64,000 bases of DNA, taken from Buttiauxella gaviniae (lineage in GTDB: Bacteria > Pseudomonadota > Gammaproteobacteria > Enterobacterales > Enterobacteriaceae). Position 1 is the first letter of the stretch, and every line of letters begins with the position of its first letter. The stretch is from positions 682,001 to 746,000 of the forward strand of contig NZ_JBFMVT010000002.1 of assembly GCF_040786275.1 (NCBI RefSeq), read 5' to 3'. The notes under the pieces were generated by a model. It was not told where the DNA came from. It was given only the letters and a program-made list of their open reading frames with translations, and searched no databases. The position numbers and the translations under genes were made by a program. This document shows, piece after piece, positions 1 to 9,483 of the stretch.

Positions 1-47
1 AGATCGTAGGTGGTTAACTTCAGAATTACCATAAGAAACAAGATGTG

Positions 48-79
48 AAAAAGCCGAATGTGAAAACACATCCGGCTTT
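48..79 (-). terminator. Rho-independent terminator of purC
   Basis: A seven-pair stem (AAAGCCG with CGGCTTT) is extended by six further pairs after one mismatch and closed by an AAAA loop. On the minus strand it is followed by a run of U. It lies just downstream of the purC stop codon, so it most likely ends the purC transcript. Confidence 0.8.
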
Positions 80-99
80 AGGGGAATACGGATGAGGAA

Positions 100-813
100 T
101 TAGTCTAATTTAACGCCAAGACGGTGCGCAACTTCTTCATACGCTTCAATCAGGCCACCCAGGCTCTGGCGGAAACGGTCTTTGTCCATTTTATCGAGCG
201 TTTCTTTATCCCACAGGCGGCTACCGTCTGGAGAGAACTCATCACCGAGGACAACTTCGCCGTTGAATAAACCAAACTCCAGTTTGAAATCAACCAGGAT
301 AAGACCTGCGTCATCAAACAGTTTGCTCAGAACATCGTTAGCTTTGTAGCTCAATTCACGCATGCGAGCCAGATTCTCTTTGTTCACCCAGCCAAAGGTT
401 TCACAGTAAGATTCGTTGACCATTGGGTCATGCATCGCGTCATTTTTTAAGAACAGATCAAATAGCGGGGGATTAAGTTCAATGCCTTCTTCAATGCCCA
501 GGCGTTTAACCAAAGAACCCGCCGCACGGTTGCGGATAACACACTCAACCGGCACCATATCAAGCTTCTTAACCAGCACTTCGTTATCGGACAACAGCGC
601 TTCCATTTGAGTGGGAATACCCGCCTCTTCAAGTTTGGTCATAATGAAATGGTTAAACTTGTTGTTTACCATCCCTTTGCGATCAAACTGCTCAATGCGC
701 GCGCCGTCTCCTGCTGACGTATCATTGCGGAACTCGAGCACCAACAGATCCGGATTTTCCGTGCTGTATACGGTCTTCGCTTTGCCACGATACAACTCAG
801 CTTGCTTTTGCAT
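100..813 (-). CDS. purC: Phosphoribosylaminoimidazole-succinocarboxamide synthase
   Basis: PurC joins aspartate to CAIR using ATP to give SAICAR, the seventh step of de novo purine synthesis in the cytosol. The 237-residue product has the same length as E. coli PurC and opens [16 protein letters not shown], with the conserved SAICAR-synthase segments (DTSAGDG near residue 32, [11 protein letters not shown] near 90, DFKLEFG near 175). It is a single-gene unit with its own terminator downstream and a PurR operator about 50 bp upstream of the start. The neighbouring bamC and dapA genes lie in the same order as in E. coli. Confidence 0.97.
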   Translation of the reverse strand: MQKQAELYRGKAKTVYSTENPDLLVLEFRNDTSAGDGARIEQFDRKGMVNNKFNHFIMTKLEEAGIPTQMEALLSDNEVLVKKLDMVPVECVIRNRAAGSLVKRLGIEEGIELNPPLFDLFLKNDAMHDPMVNESYCETFGWVNKENLARMRELSYKANDVLSKLFDDAGLILVDFKLEFGLFNGEVVLGDEFSPDGSRLWDKETLDKMDKDRFRQSLGGLIEAYEEVAHRLGVKLD

Positions 814-862
814 CTTTCTTACTCCAGGTGTGATTTAACTAAAAATTCCGCTATTTTTTGCT

Positions 863-878
863 ACGCACACGTTTGCGT
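863..878 (-). promoter_or_regulatory. PurR operator of purC
   Basis: The minus strand reads ACGCAAACGTGTGCGT, a 16-bp near-palindrome that fits the PurR consensus (ANGCAANCGNTTNCNT) and looks the same as the purC operator I recall from E. coli. It lies 50 bp upstream of the purC start codon, where PurR with hypoxanthine or guanine would repress transcription. The sequence is directly visible; the regulator assignment follows from known family biology. Confidence 0.85.
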
Positions 879-888
879 AGCCTGGTAG

Positions 889-912
889 AAAAAAGGCCAG
901 AAAGATCTGGCC
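889..912 (-). terminator. Rho-independent terminator of bamC
   Basis: A GGCCAG/CTGGCC stem with loop AAAGAT is followed on the minus strand by six U. It starts a few bases past the bamC stop codon and ends the dapA-bamC transcript. Confidence 0.75.
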
Positions 913-919
913 TTAAAAA

Positions 920-1954
920 TTACTTACTGAATGCAGCCTGGAATACGGCGACCAGAGCATCGTTCTGAGACTGCGTCAGCGTGTGACCTTTCGGATCGAT
1001 GAACTGCAAGCTGCTGCGGTTATCGAGGTCGCCCACTTGCAGCTTATAGTCGCCGCTCACAAGGCCTGGGTCTTTCGCCCCCAAATCTTGCCAGTTGCTG
1101 TCAGACAATGGTTTGTAGGTTACCGCCATGCTGCCTGTAGAACGCGTGGAATCGGTGACTTTCATGCCCACTTTTTCAAGCGTTGCAGGTAAGCGACTCC
1201 AGACTACGTTGAACGGGCCGCGCACAACGAGCATCGGCAAGCCAGTGTCATCAGCGGCGCTTTGAACATCAAGCTGCGTCGCTGTACGGTTGTCTTTGGC
1301 GTTCTGCTGGTCGGTCTGGGTTTTATCCAGGCTTGCGCTGATGCTGTTGAGCATTTCTGCGCTGTAACGCTGCATAGATGCTGCGTCAGCAACCGGTTTA
1401 CCCGCCTGCTCCAGATTCAGCAGCTTAACCACCACGGCTTGTTGATAGCCCTGCGGTTTCACACTGATTTGATAGCGCCCACGGAACTGTTGATCTTCAT
1501 CAGCACGGTTCCATTGTACCCAGTCGGTGGTCAGGGTTTGGCTTGCGTCATCGCGTTTATCAATGCCGTAGTTTTTCGACTGAACGGCACTGACAACCTG
1601 CGGCCACAATGCTGCGTTGCGTGCGCTTTCAACCATCAGCGTTGCGGTATCCCCGGTAAACTGAGTGCGTGCGCCGCTGACCAATGCCAGAGGTTGAGCT
1701 GGCGGACGAATATCCAACTCTTTGCCTACTACGCCGCTGCCGTTGGTGACCGGAATATTATAATCACCATTCTGCACCGGCAGGATCATCCCCGCCGGGG
1801 AGTGGATTTCCGCGAGGGGTGCTGCATCCAGATAGGATTCGTCACCGCTAACCTGGCGCTTATAACGCTGGTCGGTGCTACATGCTGCTAACAGCATGGC
1901 TAACGAAACCACTGCAACTTTCGCCACCATCGACTTCTGTACTGAGTAAGCCAT
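920..1954 (-). CDS. bamC: Outer membrane assembly lipoprotein BamC (NlpB)
   Basis: BamC is a lipoprotein of the BAM complex that folds beta-barrel proteins into the outer membrane. The start is the ATG at 1954, giving MAYSVQKS as in E. coli; an in-frame TTG one codon upstream is not needed. The signal peptide ends in a lipobox (LLAAC), making Cys25 the lipidated residue. The unstructured N-terminal stretch ([13 protein letters not shown]) that contacts BamD follows, then two helix-grip domains (about residues 100-215 and 230-344). It lies 16 bp after dapA in one operon, with a terminator behind it. Confidence 0.96.
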   Translation of the reverse strand: MAYSVQKSMVAKVAVVSLAMLLAACSTDQRYKRQVSGDESYLDAAPLAEIHSPAGMILPVQNGDYNIPVTNGSGVVGKELDIRPPAQPLALVSGARTQFTGDTATLMVESARNAALWPQVVSAVQSKNYGIDKRDDASQTLTTDWVQWNRADEDQQFRGRYQISVKPQGYQQAVVVKLLNLEQAGKPVADAASMQRYSAEMLNSISASLDKTQTDQQNAKDNRTATQLDVQSAADDTGLPMLVVRGPFNVVWSRLPATLEKVGMKVTDSTRSTGSMAVTYKPLSDSNWQDLGAKDPGLVSGDYKLQVGDLDNRSSLQFIDPKGHTLTQSQNDALVAVFQAAFSK

Positions 1955-1970
1955 CAAATCTCCCTAAACT

Positions 1971-2849
1971 TTACAGCAAACCGGCGTGCTTGAGCGCGCT
2001 AATAATCACCGGGCGACTGGCTTCAGTCAGCGGCGTCATTGGCAGGCGCAAGGTATCGGTTGCCACAAGTCCCAACTCCCGACAAGCCCATTTAACTGGG
2101 ATAGGATTGGGTTCTACAAATAATTTATTATGCAGCGGCATCAAACGTTTGTTGATATCGCGCGCTTGTGCATATTGCCCGTTGGCGGCCAGTTTACACA
2201 CTTCTGCCATTTCACGCGCGGCTACGTTTGCCGTCACAGAAATGACACCGTGGCCCCCCAATTGCATGAAGTCCAGCGCACTGGCGTCATCGCCGCTCAC
2301 CAGGATGAAGTCATCTTCAACCAGCTCTTTGATCTGGTTTACTCGTGTTAAGTTCCCGGTCGCTTCTTTGATACCAATAATATTTTTGATTTGCGCCAGG
2401 CGGCCTACGGTTTCAGGCAGCATGTCACAACCGGTACGAGACGGCACATTGTACAGCATCTGTGGCAGGTCTGTGCTTCCGGCGATAGCTTTGAAGTGTT
2501 GATACAGCCCTTCCTGGGTAGGACGGTTGTAGTATGGCGTAACGGTCAGACAGCCGACAATACCGCTGTTTTCGAAACGCTTAGTCAGGGAGATAGCTTC
2601 AGAAGTGGCATTGGCGCCAGTCCCTGCGATAACCGGAATGCGACCGTCGGCCAGTTCCAGAGTCATCAGTACCACATCACCGTGCTCTTCATGGCTCAAC
2701 GTTGCAGACTCTCCGGTAGTACCTACCGAGACAATCGCCGACGTACCGCTGGCAACATGGTAATCAATCAGTTTTTTAAGGCTTGACCGGCAGACATTAC
2801 CTTTCTCATCCATCGGCGTCACAAGCGCGACAATACTTCCAGTGAACAT
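1971..2849 (-). CDS. dapA: 4-hydroxy-tetrahydrodipicolinate synthase
   Basis: DapA condenses pyruvate with aspartate semialdehyde, the first committed step to diaminopimelate and lysine. The 292-residue protein matches E. coli DapA in length without gaps. Visible are the VGTTGESA loop with Thr44 and Thr45, Tyr133 and Arg138 in YNVPSRTG, and the Schiff-base Lys161 in GIKEATG. It is the first gene of the dapA-bamC operon and diverges from gcvR across about 145 bp. Confidence 0.98.
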   Translation of the reverse strand: MFTGSIVALVTPMDEKGNVCRSSLKKLIDYHVASGTSAIVSVGTTGESATLSHEEHGDVVLMTLELADGRIPVIAGTGANATSEAISLTKRFENSGIVGCLTVTPYYNRPTQEGLYQHFKAIAGSTDLPQMLYNVPSRTGCDMLPETVGRLAQIKNIIGIKEATGNLTRVNQIKELVEDDFILVSGDDASALDFMQLGGHGVISVTANVAAREMAEVCKLAANGQYAQARDINKRLMPLHNKLFVEPNPIPVKWACRELGLVATDTLRLPMTPLTEASRPVIISALKHAGLL

Positions 2850-2994
2850 TGGCCATCCTCTGTGCTAACAAGTGTCTCAATGGTACGTTTGGTGCATGAT
2901 CAAAAGCAAGTGACCAAGTGATGCCGTACGGTTGTACGCAAGTTTTTTTTATGCTTTCCTTATGTTAACTCACCGATTCACAGGAAGAATACGT

Positions 2995-3552
2995 TTGACT
3001 CCCTCACCACACCATTATTTGGTCATCACGGCCCTAGGGGCAGACCGGCCTGGTATTGTTAATACCATTACCCGCCATGTGAGCAGTTGCGGCTGTAACA
3101 TTGAAGACAGCCGCCTCGCTATGCTCGGTGAAGAGTTCACGTTTATTATGCTGCTCTCAGGCACCTGGAATGCGATAACCCTGATTGAATCGACGCTTCC
3201 GCTTAAAGGTGCTGAGCTGGATTTGCTGATTGTGATGAAGCGCACCACCGCGCAAGAACGCCCGGCAATGCCCGCTACAGTCTGGGTGCAGGTGGAAGTC
3301 ACCGATTCACCCCATTTAATCGAGCGCTTCACCAATCTGTTTGATATTCACCATATGAATATCGCCGAACTGAGTTCACGGACCCAACCCGCTCAGGATG
3401 GTAACCCCGCGCAGCTATATATTCAGATCACAGCGCACAGCCCTGCCTCTCAGGATGCGAGCGTGATTGAAGATGAGTTCAAGGCCCTCTGTACAGAACT
3501 CAACGCACAGGGCAGTATTAACGTTGTGAATTATCCACAGCAAGATGATTAA
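2995..3552 (+). CDS. gcvR: Glycine cleavage system transcriptional repressor GcvR
   Basis: GcvR binds GcvA when glycine is scarce and so blocks activation of the gcvTHP operon. The product is 185 residues and consists of two ACT domains (about 8-85 and 95-175). The open frame reaches further upstream, but homology to E. coli begins at the TTG at 2995 (reading MTPSPHHYLVIT), which has a good ribosome site AGGAAG seven bases before it; the upstream part looks like leader sequence. The bcp gene follows after 14 bp, so the two are probably cotranscribed. Confidence 0.93.
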   Translation: MTPSPHHYLVITALGADRPGIVNTITRHVSSCGCNIEDSRLAMLGEEFTFIMLLSGTWNAITLIESTLPLKGAELDLLIVMKRTTAQERPAMPATVWVQVEVTDSPHLIERFTNLFDIHHMNIAELSSRTQPAQDGNPAQLYIQITAHSPASQDASVIEDEFKALCTELNAQGSINVVNYPQQDD

Positions 3553-3566
3553 GACGGAGAGTTGTA

Positions 3567-4037
3567 ATGAGCCCACTGAAAGCCGGTGATAGCGCACCGA
3601 AATTTAGCTTGCCCGATCAAGACGGCGAGCAAGTAAATTTGACCGACTTCCAGGGACAGCGCGTTCTGGTTTACTTCTACCCGAAAGCGATGACGCCAGG
3701 CTGTACCGTGCAAGCGTGCGGTTTGCGCGACAACATGGACGAGTTGAAAAAGAGCGGTGTAGAAGTGCTGGGTATCAGCACTGACAAACCAGAAAAACTG
3801 TCACGTTTTGCCGAAAAAGAGTTACTTAACTTCACGCTACTTTCTGACGAAGACCATCAAGTTTGTGAACAATTTGGGGTTTGGGGCGAGAAATCATTCA
3901 TGGGGAAAACTTACGATGGTATCCATCGCATTAGCTTCCTGCTGGATGGCGAAGGGAAAGTTGAGAAAGTCTTTGATGATTTCAAAACCAGCAACCACCA
4001 CGACATCGTAGTGAACTGGCTGAAAGAAAACGCTTAA
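3567..4037 (+). CDS. bcp: Thiol peroxidase Bcp (PrxQ-type peroxiredoxin)
   Basis: Bcp reduces hydrogen peroxide and organic peroxides with electrons from thioredoxin. The 156-residue protein shows the PrxQ signature MTPGCTVQACG, with peroxidatic Cys46 and resolving Cys51 five residues apart. The rest follows E. coli Bcp nearly residue for residue. It lies 14 bp after gcvR, and a strong bidirectional hairpin ends the unit. Confidence 0.97.
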   Translation: MSPLKAGDSAPKFSLPDQDGEQVNLTDFQGQRVLVYFYPKAMTPGCTVQACGLRDNMDELKKSGVEVLGISTDKPEKLSRFAEKELLNFTLLSDEDHQVCEQFGVWGEKSFMGKTYDGIHRISFLLDGEGKVEKVFDDFKTSNHHDIVVNWLKENA

Positions 4038-4050
4038 TTGCGCTGAACGT

Positions 4051-4079
4051 AAAAAAGCCGACTTTACGTCGGCTTTTTT
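4051..4079. terminator. Bidirectional terminator between bcp and perM
   Basis: A perfect 12-pair stem (AAAAAAGCCGAC with GTCGGCTTTTTT) has loop TTTAC. It carries A-runs and U-runs on opposite sides, so it can end transcription from both convergent genes. Confidence 0.85.
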
Positions 4080-4081
4080 GT

Positions 4082-4110
4082 GTCGGATGGCGCTACGCTT
4101 ATCCGACCTA
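4082..4110. repeat. REP element abutting the perM stop codon
   Basis: GTCGGAT and ATCCGAC arms flank a GGCGCTACGCTT centre, followed by CTAC. This is the typical enterobacterial REP palindrome. The last bases CTA are the complement of the perM TAG stop codon, so the repeat supplies the end of that gene. Related copies lie near 7228 and 63295. Confidence 0.75.
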
Positions 4111-5172
4111 CGGCTCTTCGGTAATCAGCCCGTCAGGCCAGGCATGTACCACCGCTTTAATCAGCGTGGCGAGCGGTATGGCAAAGAATACCCCCCAGAA
4201 TCCCCACAGGCCGCCAAAAATCACTACCGAGAGAATAATCACTAACGGGTGCAGGTTTACCGCTTCAGAAAAGAGCACCGGCACCAGCAAGTTACCGTCC
4301 AGCGCCTGAATGATTAAGTAAACTGCAAACAGCGTCCAGAATTCAGGGCCAAGACCAAACTGGAATAACGCCACACAGACCACCGGAATGGTAACCACAA
4401 ACGCGCCGATATAGGGGATCAGCACCGAGAACCCCACAAGCACCGCCAGCAGCAACGAGTAGTTCAGGCCAAACACCACAAAACCGATATAAGTCACCAC
4501 GCCCACAACCAGCATTTCCAGGACTTTGCCACGGATATAATTGGTAATTTGCTGGTTCATCTCAACCCAGACCTGGCCCGCAAGCCCTCGATTTCGGGGT
4601 AAAACGCGGCGCACAGCATTCAGCATTTGCTCTTTGTCTTTCACGAGGAAGAACACCATCAGCGGAACGAGCACCAGATAAATCGCGAGCGTTAGCAGCC
4701 CGACTAATGAAGCGAGCGAGTATTTTACGACCTGGTCACCCATCCCCATCATGCGACCACGCATATTTTCGGCCATAGCATCAATGATGCCGGCATCCAC
4801 CAGCGCCGGGTAACGCTTCGGAAGTGTGGCTGCAAAATCAGACAGTTTGTTGAGCATTCCAGGCATATCGCGAATCAGGTAAATACCCTGCTGCCAGGCG
4901 ACCGGAGCAACGACCAGTACCATCAAAAGTAAAATACCGACGAATAGCACCAGAACAATGATGGCCGCCCAGGTTCGCGAGCAACCGATACGCTGGAGGC
5001 GCGCGGTGGGCCACTCCAGCAAATATGCCAGCACAATCGCCACCAACAGCGGCGCTAACAGTCCGTGGAAGAAGAACAGGATAACAAACCCTGCGACCAG
5101 AATAACCAACAGCGCGATAGCCTCCGGGTCACTAAACCGTCGTCGATACCACTGCAACAACATCTCAAGCAT
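4108..5172 (-). CDS. perM: AI-2E family transporter / permease PerM
   Basis: PerM belongs to the AI-2E family of inner-membrane proteins (TqsA relatives). Its substrate in E. coli is not settled. The chosen start at 5172 gives MLEMLLQWYRRRF as in E. coli and has GGAAGGG just upstream; the open frame adds seven residues with no support. The 354-residue product has about eight hydrophobic segments, with a soluble stretch around residues 80-130 and the conserved VGFSVLIPYIGAFV segment near 255. It diverges from bepA. Confidence 0.93.
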   Translation of the reverse strand: MLEMLLQWYRRRFSDPEAIALLVILVAGFVILFFFHGLLAPLLVAIVLAYLLEWPTARLQRIGCSRTWAAIIVLVLFVGILLLMVLVVAPVAWQQGIYLIRDMPGMLNKLSDFAATLPKRYPALVDAGIIDAMAENMRGRMMGMGDQVVKYSLASLVGLLTLAIYLVLVPLMVFFLVKDKEQMLNAVRRVLPRNRGLAGQVWVEMNQQITNYIRGKVLEMLVVGVVTYIGFVVFGLNYSLLLAVLVGFSVLIPYIGAFVVTIPVVCVALFQFGLGPEFWTLFAVYLIIQALDGNLLVPVLFSEAVNLHPLVIILSVVIFGGLWGFWGVFFAIPLATLIKAVVHAWPDGLITEEP

Positions 5173-5325
5173 ACATCCCTTCCCTGACTGCATTGTGCGA
5201 TGAGAGATTGTAGCGAAATGTCACTATAAAGACTTCGCTTTTTAACTCTGTTCCATGGCGGTTTAAAATTGTCGCAGATAAGATAGGTTTCACTTATCTC
5301 ATGGGCTACAGTTCATCTTTGTGTG

Positions 5326-5353
5326 CGAACAAAACCATGTAATACATGTCAAA
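5326..5353 (+). promoter_or_regulatory. Possible sigma-E promoter of bepA
   Basis: CGAACAA, 16 bases, then TCAAA resembles the sigma-E pattern (GGAACTT, 16-17 bases, TCAAA-like). E. coli bepA belongs to the sigma-E regulon, which is why this was looked for. The -35 match is weak. A perfect 13-bp palindrome (CATGTAATACATG, 5336-5348) lies in the spacer. Confidence 0.25.
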
Positions 5354-5383
5354 GATTAACTTTGATTAAACAGGACAGGACGT

Positions 5384-6847
5384 ATGTTCAAGCAGTTGAA
5401 AAAATCGCTGGTTGCAACACTGATGGCAGCTTTGCTCGCGGGCCCTGCAGCTCCCGCCTTTGCGGATGTTACCGATCAACTGCCTGATATGGGAACGTCA
5501 GCAGGAAGTACCTTGTCGATAGGCCAGGAATTGCAGATGGGCGACTATTATGTTCGTCAGCTGCGAGGCAGTGCCCCATTAATCAATGACCCCTTACTTG
5601 TGCAGTACATCAACAAACTCGGTATGCGGCTGGTCAGCCACGCAAACTCAGTCAAGACACCGTTCCATTTCTATTTGATCAACAATGACGAAATCAACGC
5701 TTTCGCCTTCTTTGGCGGCAACGTGGTGCTGCACTCTGCATTATTCCGCTACGCCGATAACGAAAGCCAGCTCGCCTCGGTTATGGCGCACGAAATTTCG
5801 CACGTCACGCAGCGTCACCTGGCGCGCGCAATGGAAGATCAAAAAAAGAATGCGCCCCTCACCTGGGTTGGGGCATTAGGTTCTATCTTGTTGGCGATGG
5901 CCAGCCCGCAGGCGGGTATGGCGGCATTGAGTGGTACGCTCGCGGGAACGCAGCAGGGCATGATCAGCTTTACGCAGCAAAACGAACAGGAAGCCGATCG
6001 CATCGGGATTCAAGTGTTGCAGCGCTCCGGTTTTGACCCTCAAGCGATGCCCACTTTCCTTGAGAAACTGCTCGATCAGGCGCGTTATTCCTCGCGTCCG
6101 CCAGAAATTCTGCTGACTCACCCGTTACCGGAAAGCCGTTTGTCAGATACACGTAACCGCGCCAATCAAATGCGTTCGGTGGTGGTGCAATCTTCCGAAG
6201 ACTTTTACATGGCAAAAGCGCGAACGCTGGGCATGTATAATTCAGGCCGTAATCAGCTCACCAGCGATTTGTTGGATAGCTGGTCGAAAGGCAACATTCG
6301 CGAACAGCGCGCAGCCTCTTACGGGCGTGCACTTCAGGCGATGGGGGAGGATAAATGGGATGAAGCCCGTAAACTTTTACAACCGCTGCTTACCGAACAA
6401 CCGGCTAATTCATGGTATCTGGATTTAGCCACCGATATTGACCTTGGGCAGAAGAAAACCGCCGACGCCATTAACCGGCTGAAAAATGCGCCAGGCCTGA
6501 AACAAGATCCCGTCTTGCAGCTTAACCTTGCCAACGCCTATGTTCAGGCAGGCCAGCCTAATCAGGCGGCAACCATTCTGAATCGTTACACGTTTGCACA
6601 TCCGGATGACAGTAATGCCTGGGATTTGCTGGCGCAAACCGAATCCGCACTGGGTAACCGTGACCAGGAACTCGCCGCACGCGCCGAAGTTATGGCGTTA
6701 GTTGGCCGTCTCGATCAGGCCATTTCACTCCTCAGCAGTGCCAGCGCACAGGTGAAACTGGGCAGTTTGCAGCAGGCTCGCTATGATGCGCGAATCGATC
6801 AGTTCCGCGAACTGCAAAAACGCTTCCTTCAGTATTCGAAGATGTAA
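5384..6847 (+). CDS. bepA: Outer membrane assembly metalloprotease/chaperone BepA
   Basis: BepA is a periplasmic zinc protease with TPR repeats that helps mature LptD and degrades stalled outer membrane proteins at the BAM complex. The 487-residue length equals E. coli BepA. A signal peptide (about residues 1-27, ending AFA) is followed by the M48 protease domain with zinc site HEISH (His136, Glu137, His140) and Glu201 in NEQEADRIG. His in LTHPLPESR, near residue 246, matches the residue known to shut the active site in E. coli. TPR repeats fill residues 310-485. The yfgD gene follows after 17 bp. Confidence 0.97.
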   Translation: MFKQLKKSLVATLMAALLAGPAAPAFADVTDQLPDMGTSAGSTLSIGQELQMGDYYVRQLRGSAPLINDPLLVQYINKLGMRLVSHANSVKTPFHFYLINNDEINAFAFFGGNVVLHSALFRYADNESQLASVMAHEISHVTQRHLARAMEDQKKNAPLTWVGALGSILLAMASPQAGMAALSGTLAGTQQGMISFTQQNEQEADRIGIQVLQRSGFDPQAMPTFLEKLLDQARYSSRPPEILLTHPLPESRLSDTRNRANQMRSVVVQSSEDFYMAKARTLGMYNSGRNQLTSDLLDSWSKGNIREQRAASYGRALQAMGEDKWDEARKLLQPLLTEQPANSWYLDLATDIDLGQKKTADAINRLKNAPGLKQDPVLQLNLANAYVQAGQPNQAATILNRYTFAHPDDSNAWDLLAQTESALGNRDQELAARAEVMALVGRLDQAISLLSSASAQVKLGSLQQARYDARIDQFRELQKRFLQYSKM

Positions 6848-6864
6848 CAGGAGTAATAAGAGTC

Positions 6865-7215
6865 ATGACCGTTTCTATTTATCACAATCCACGCTGCTCA
6901 AAGAGCCGTGAAACGTTGAGCCTGCTGAAAGCCAATGGCGTAGAACCCGAAGTGGTGTTGTATCTGGACACCCCACCGGATGCGGCCACCATCAAATCCT
7001 TACTGAGCCAGTTAGATTTTGCCAGCGCACGCGAACTGATGCGTCAGAAAGAGGATTTATATAAAGAGTTAAATCTGGCGGATGATTCGTTAAGCGAAGA
7101 GCAATTGATTCAGGCGATGATCGACAATCCAAAGCTGATTGAGCGCCCGATTGTGCTGGCGAATGGCAAAGCAAGGATTGGCCGCCCGCCGGAATCAGTG
7201 CTGGAAATTTTGTAA
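6865..7215 (+). CDS. yfgD: ArsC-family glutaredoxin-fold protein YfgD
   Basis: The 116-residue protein belongs to the ArsC/Spx-like thioredoxin-fold family. It has the N-terminal motif IYHNPRCSKSRE with the single conserved Cys10 of arsenate reductases and the C-terminal RPIVLANGKARIGRPPE loop with arginines placed as in the ArsC family. No arsenic genes lie nearby, and E. coli YfgD has no proven arsenate reductase role, so a general thiol reductase function is also possible. It is cotranscribed with bepA. Confidence 0.9.
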   Translation: MTVSIYHNPRCSKSRETLSLLKANGVEPEVVLYLDTPPDAATIKSLLSQLDFASARELMRQKEDLYKELNLADDSLSEEQLIQAMIDNPKLIERPIVLANGKARIGRPPESVLEIL

Positions 7216-7227
7216 TGCGCAAAGAAT

Positions 7228-7257
7228 GTCGGATGTCGCTACGCTAATCCGACCTAC
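7228..7257. repeat. REP element between yfgD and hda
   Basis: GTCGGAT and ATCCGAC arms flank a GTCGCTACGCTA centre, followed by CTAC. It is the second copy of the REP type seen at 4082, again between convergent genes. Confidence 0.75.
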
Positions 7258-7262
7258 AAGAA

Positions 7263-7306
7263 AGCCGTTGTGGGTGGATTAGCACAAGTAACATCCACCA
7301 ACGGCT
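7263..7306 (-). terminator. Hairpin downstream of hda, possible terminator
   Basis: Seven pairs (AGCCGTT/AACGGCT) and then seven more (GGTGGAT/ATCCACC) are separated by a three-base bulge. The U-run on the minus strand is poor (CTTTCTTG), so termination is only likely, not clear. Confidence 0.4.
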
Positions 7307-7311
7307 GCAAT

Positions 7312-8013
7312 TTAAAGCCCTAAAATCTCTTTCACAAACGGGATTGTCAGTTTACGTTGCGCGGTGATAGAGGCGAGATCGAGTTGATCGAGCGTCATAA
7401 ATAACGTGCGCATTTCGCGGTCCAAACGCTTTAGCAGAAAACGACCCACGTCTTCTGGAAGCTCAAATCCGCGCAGCCGGGAACGCAGTTGCAGCGCCTG
7501 GAGTTTGTCATCATCAGACAAAGGTTGCAGCTTATAGATTTGGCCCCAATCAAGACGCGATGCCAGATCGGGCAATTGCAAATTAAGCTGACGTGGGGGA
7601 CGATCGCCGGTGATCAGCAAGCGTGTTTTCCCTGATTCCAGAATGCGGTTGTAGAGATTAAAAATCGCCATCTCCCACATTTCGTCGCCCGCGACACATT
7701 CGATATTGTCGATGCATACCAGCGAAAGTTGTTCCATGCCGTCGAGCACTTCAGGCACAAACCAGGTGCGTTTATCCAGCGGCACATAGCCGACCGCTTC
7801 GCCCCGTTGCGACAGTTCCGCACAGGCGGCGTGCAGCAAATGGCTGCGCCCTCCTCCTTCCCGCGACCAGAAATAGATATAGCCGCTGTGATCCTGGCGG
7901 AGCACAGACTGGAGGGCTGCGAGTAAAGAAGGGTTATCACCCGGCCAGAAACTTGCAAAAGTTTCGTCATCAGGCAAATAGAGTGGCAGTGAGAGCTGTG
8001 CCGGCGTATTCAG
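7312..8013 (-). CDS. hda: DnaA regulatory inactivator Hda
   Basis: Hda binds the DNA-loaded sliding clamp and stimulates ATP hydrolysis by DnaA, preventing re-initiation of replication. It is a DnaA-like AAA+ protein with a clamp-binding motif QLSLPL at residues 6-11, a P-loop in [10 protein letters not shown], and the arginine-finger helix SRLDWG. The start is set at the CTG at 8013: GAGG lies five bases before it, the product is then 233 residues as in E. coli, and the ATG at 8028 has no ribosome site. E. coli hda is also reported to start at CTG. It follows uraA on the same strand. Confidence 0.92.
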   Translation of the reverse strand: MNTPAQLSLPLYLPDDETFASFWPGDNPSLLAALQSVLRQDHSGYIYFWSREGGGRSHLLHAACAELSQRGEAVGYVPLDKRTWFVPEVLDGMEQLSLVCIDNIECVAGDEMWEMAIFNLYNRILESGKTRLLITGDRPPRQLNLQLPDLASRLDWGQIYKLQPLSDDDKLQALQLRSRLRGFELPEDVGRFLLKRLDREMRTLFMTLDQLDLASITAQRKLTIPFVKEILGL

Positions 8014-8079
8014 AATTACCTCAACCATAACAGGCAGAAAAACGCAGAGATTCTATCACAGAATTGGAAGCCAGGAGAA

Positions 8080-8100
8080 CCGGGCGATCGTGCCGCCCGG
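8080..8100. other. GC-rich hairpin between uraA and hda
   Basis: A perfect seven-pair stem CCGGGCG/CGCCCGG has a seven-base loop and no following U-run on either strand. It could slow or process the uraA transcript before hda, but it is not a canonical terminator. Confidence 0.5.
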
Positions 8101-8112
8101 CTTAACGCTAAA

Positions 8113-9399
8113 CTACGATTTTACTTCGTCTTCTTGCGCATCCAGCACCACTTCTTCCGGGCGCAGGATACTGATAAGTTTGAAGATAAGGCTCAGGCCA
8201 ACACCTACGATAGTCGCCAGCGCCATCCCTTTCAGTTCAGCAGCGCCGATGTGCACTTTCGCGCCACTCACGCCGATGATCAAGATAACGGAGGTTAGGA
8301 TCAGGTTTTGCGTTTTGTTGTAATCAACTTTTGATTCGATTAGTACGCGAATACCGGATGCACCAATCACGCCGTACAGCAGCAGAGAAACGCCACCGAT
8401 CACCGGGACGGGGATGATCTGGATCGCCGCCGCCAGTTTGCCTACGCATGAAAGCAGAATCGCCAGAATCGCGGCGCCGCCAATAACCCAGGTAGAATAA
8501 ACTCGGGTAATCGCCATGACGCCGATATTCTCACCGTAAGTGGTATTTGGCGTAGAACCGAAGAAACCGGAGAAGATGGTAGAAATGCCGTTGGCGAACA
8601 TCGAACGATGCAGGCCTGGGTCACGAATCAAATCCTTCTTCACGATATTCGCCGTCACCACCAGGTGACCAACGTGCTCGGCAATAACCACCAGCGCTGC
8701 AGGCAGGATGGTGAAAATCGCAAACCATTCAAAACGCGGCGTGTAGAACGTTGGCAGAGCGAACCAGTGCGCTTCAATAATTGGCTTCACATCCACCACA
8801 CCCATTGCAAACGACAGCGCATAACCCGCCAGCACACCGATAAGAATCGGGATAATCGCCAGGAAGCCACGGAACAGCACGGAACCGAAGATGGTGACCG
8901 CCAGCGTGACCAGCGAAATAATAATGGTGGTGGAATCAGGAGAGGTGCCATCAGCAGGCAGCAGCCCCGCCATGTTTGCCGCAACACCTGCCAGTTCAAG
9001 GCCGATGACTGCAACAATCGCGCCCATTGCCGCCGGAGGGAACATCACATCCAGCCAGCCGGTACCCGCTTTTTTGACAATCAGCGCAACGATACAGAAC
9101 AACACGCCGCACATAATAAACCCGCCCAACGCCACTTCATAACCTAACGGCAACAGCAACAGCACTGGTGAAATAAACGCGAAGCTCGAACCCAAATACG
9201 CCGGGATTTTGCCTTTGCAGATAAAGAGATACAGCAGCGTTCCGATCCCGTTAAACAGCAGCACCGTCGCCGGGTTAATGTGGAACAGGATTGGCACCAG
9301 AACGGTGGCACCAAACATGGCGAACAGGTGTTGCAGACTTAACGGTATCGTTTGCAACAGGGGCGGTCTTTCACTCACCCCAATAGCGCGGCGTGTCAT
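8113..9399 (-). CDS. uraA: Uracil:proton symporter UraA
   Basis: UraA imports uracil with protons across the inner membrane and belongs to the NCS2 nucleobase family. The 428-residue protein follows E. coli UraA almost throughout, including the family signature GSTPNTTYGENIG near residue 280 and the AEHVGHL segment near 241 with its substrate-binding glutamate. Many hydrophobic segments fit the 14-helix fold. It lies downstream of upp with a hairpin between them, so transport and phosphoribosylation of uracil are expressed together. Confidence 0.97.
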   Translation of the reverse strand: MTRRAIGVSERPPLLQTIPLSLQHLFAMFGATVLVPILFHINPATVLLFNGIGTLLYLFICKGKIPAYLGSSFAFISPVLLLLPLGYEVALGGFIMCGVLFCIVALIVKKAGTGWLDVMFPPAAMGAIVAVIGLELAGVAANMAGLLPADGTSPDSTTIIISLVTLAVTIFGSVLFRGFLAIIPILIGVLAGYALSFAMGVVDVKPIIEAHWFALPTFYTPRFEWFAIFTILPAALVVIAEHVGHLVVTANIVKKDLIRDPGLHRSMFANGISTIFSGFFGSTPNTTYGENIGVMAITRVYSTWVIGGAAILAILLSCVGKLAAAIQIIPVPVIGGVSLLLYGVIGASGIRVLIESKVDYNKTQNLILTSVILIIGVSGAKVHIGAAELKGMALATIVGVGLSLIFKLISILRPEEVVLDAQEDEVKS

Positions 9400-9450
9400 G
9401 TTGTTTTCCTCAGAGTCTATTTTTTAGAAATAACGGGTCGAACAAATCAA

Positions 9451-9476
9451 AAAAAAGCCGACTATCGAAGTCGGCT
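9451..9476 (-). terminator. Terminator or attenuator between upp and uraA
   Basis: An eight-pair stem AGCCGACT/AGTCGGCT has loop ATCGA and is followed on the minus strand by a U-run. It sits between the two genes of one operon, so it probably lowers uraA expression relative to upp rather than ending all transcription. Confidence 0.7.
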
Positions 9477-9483
9477 CATTTTA

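Noticed and set aside
860-881. Hairpin before purC considered as a terminator or attenuator
   Set aside because: There is no U-run on either strand, and the palindrome is fully explained by the PurR operator.
1262-1891. 209-codon open frame opposite bamC
   Set aside because: It is an antisense shadow with a cysteine-rich, unordered composition and no start signal.
6865-7215. yfgD as a true arsenate resistance gene
   Set aside because: No arsR, arsB or other arsenic genes are near, and it is in operon with bepA as in E. coli.
8608-9147. 179-codon open frame opposite uraA
   Set aside because: It is an extremely polar product (runs of R, H, N and Q), as expected from reading the complement of membrane-protein codons.
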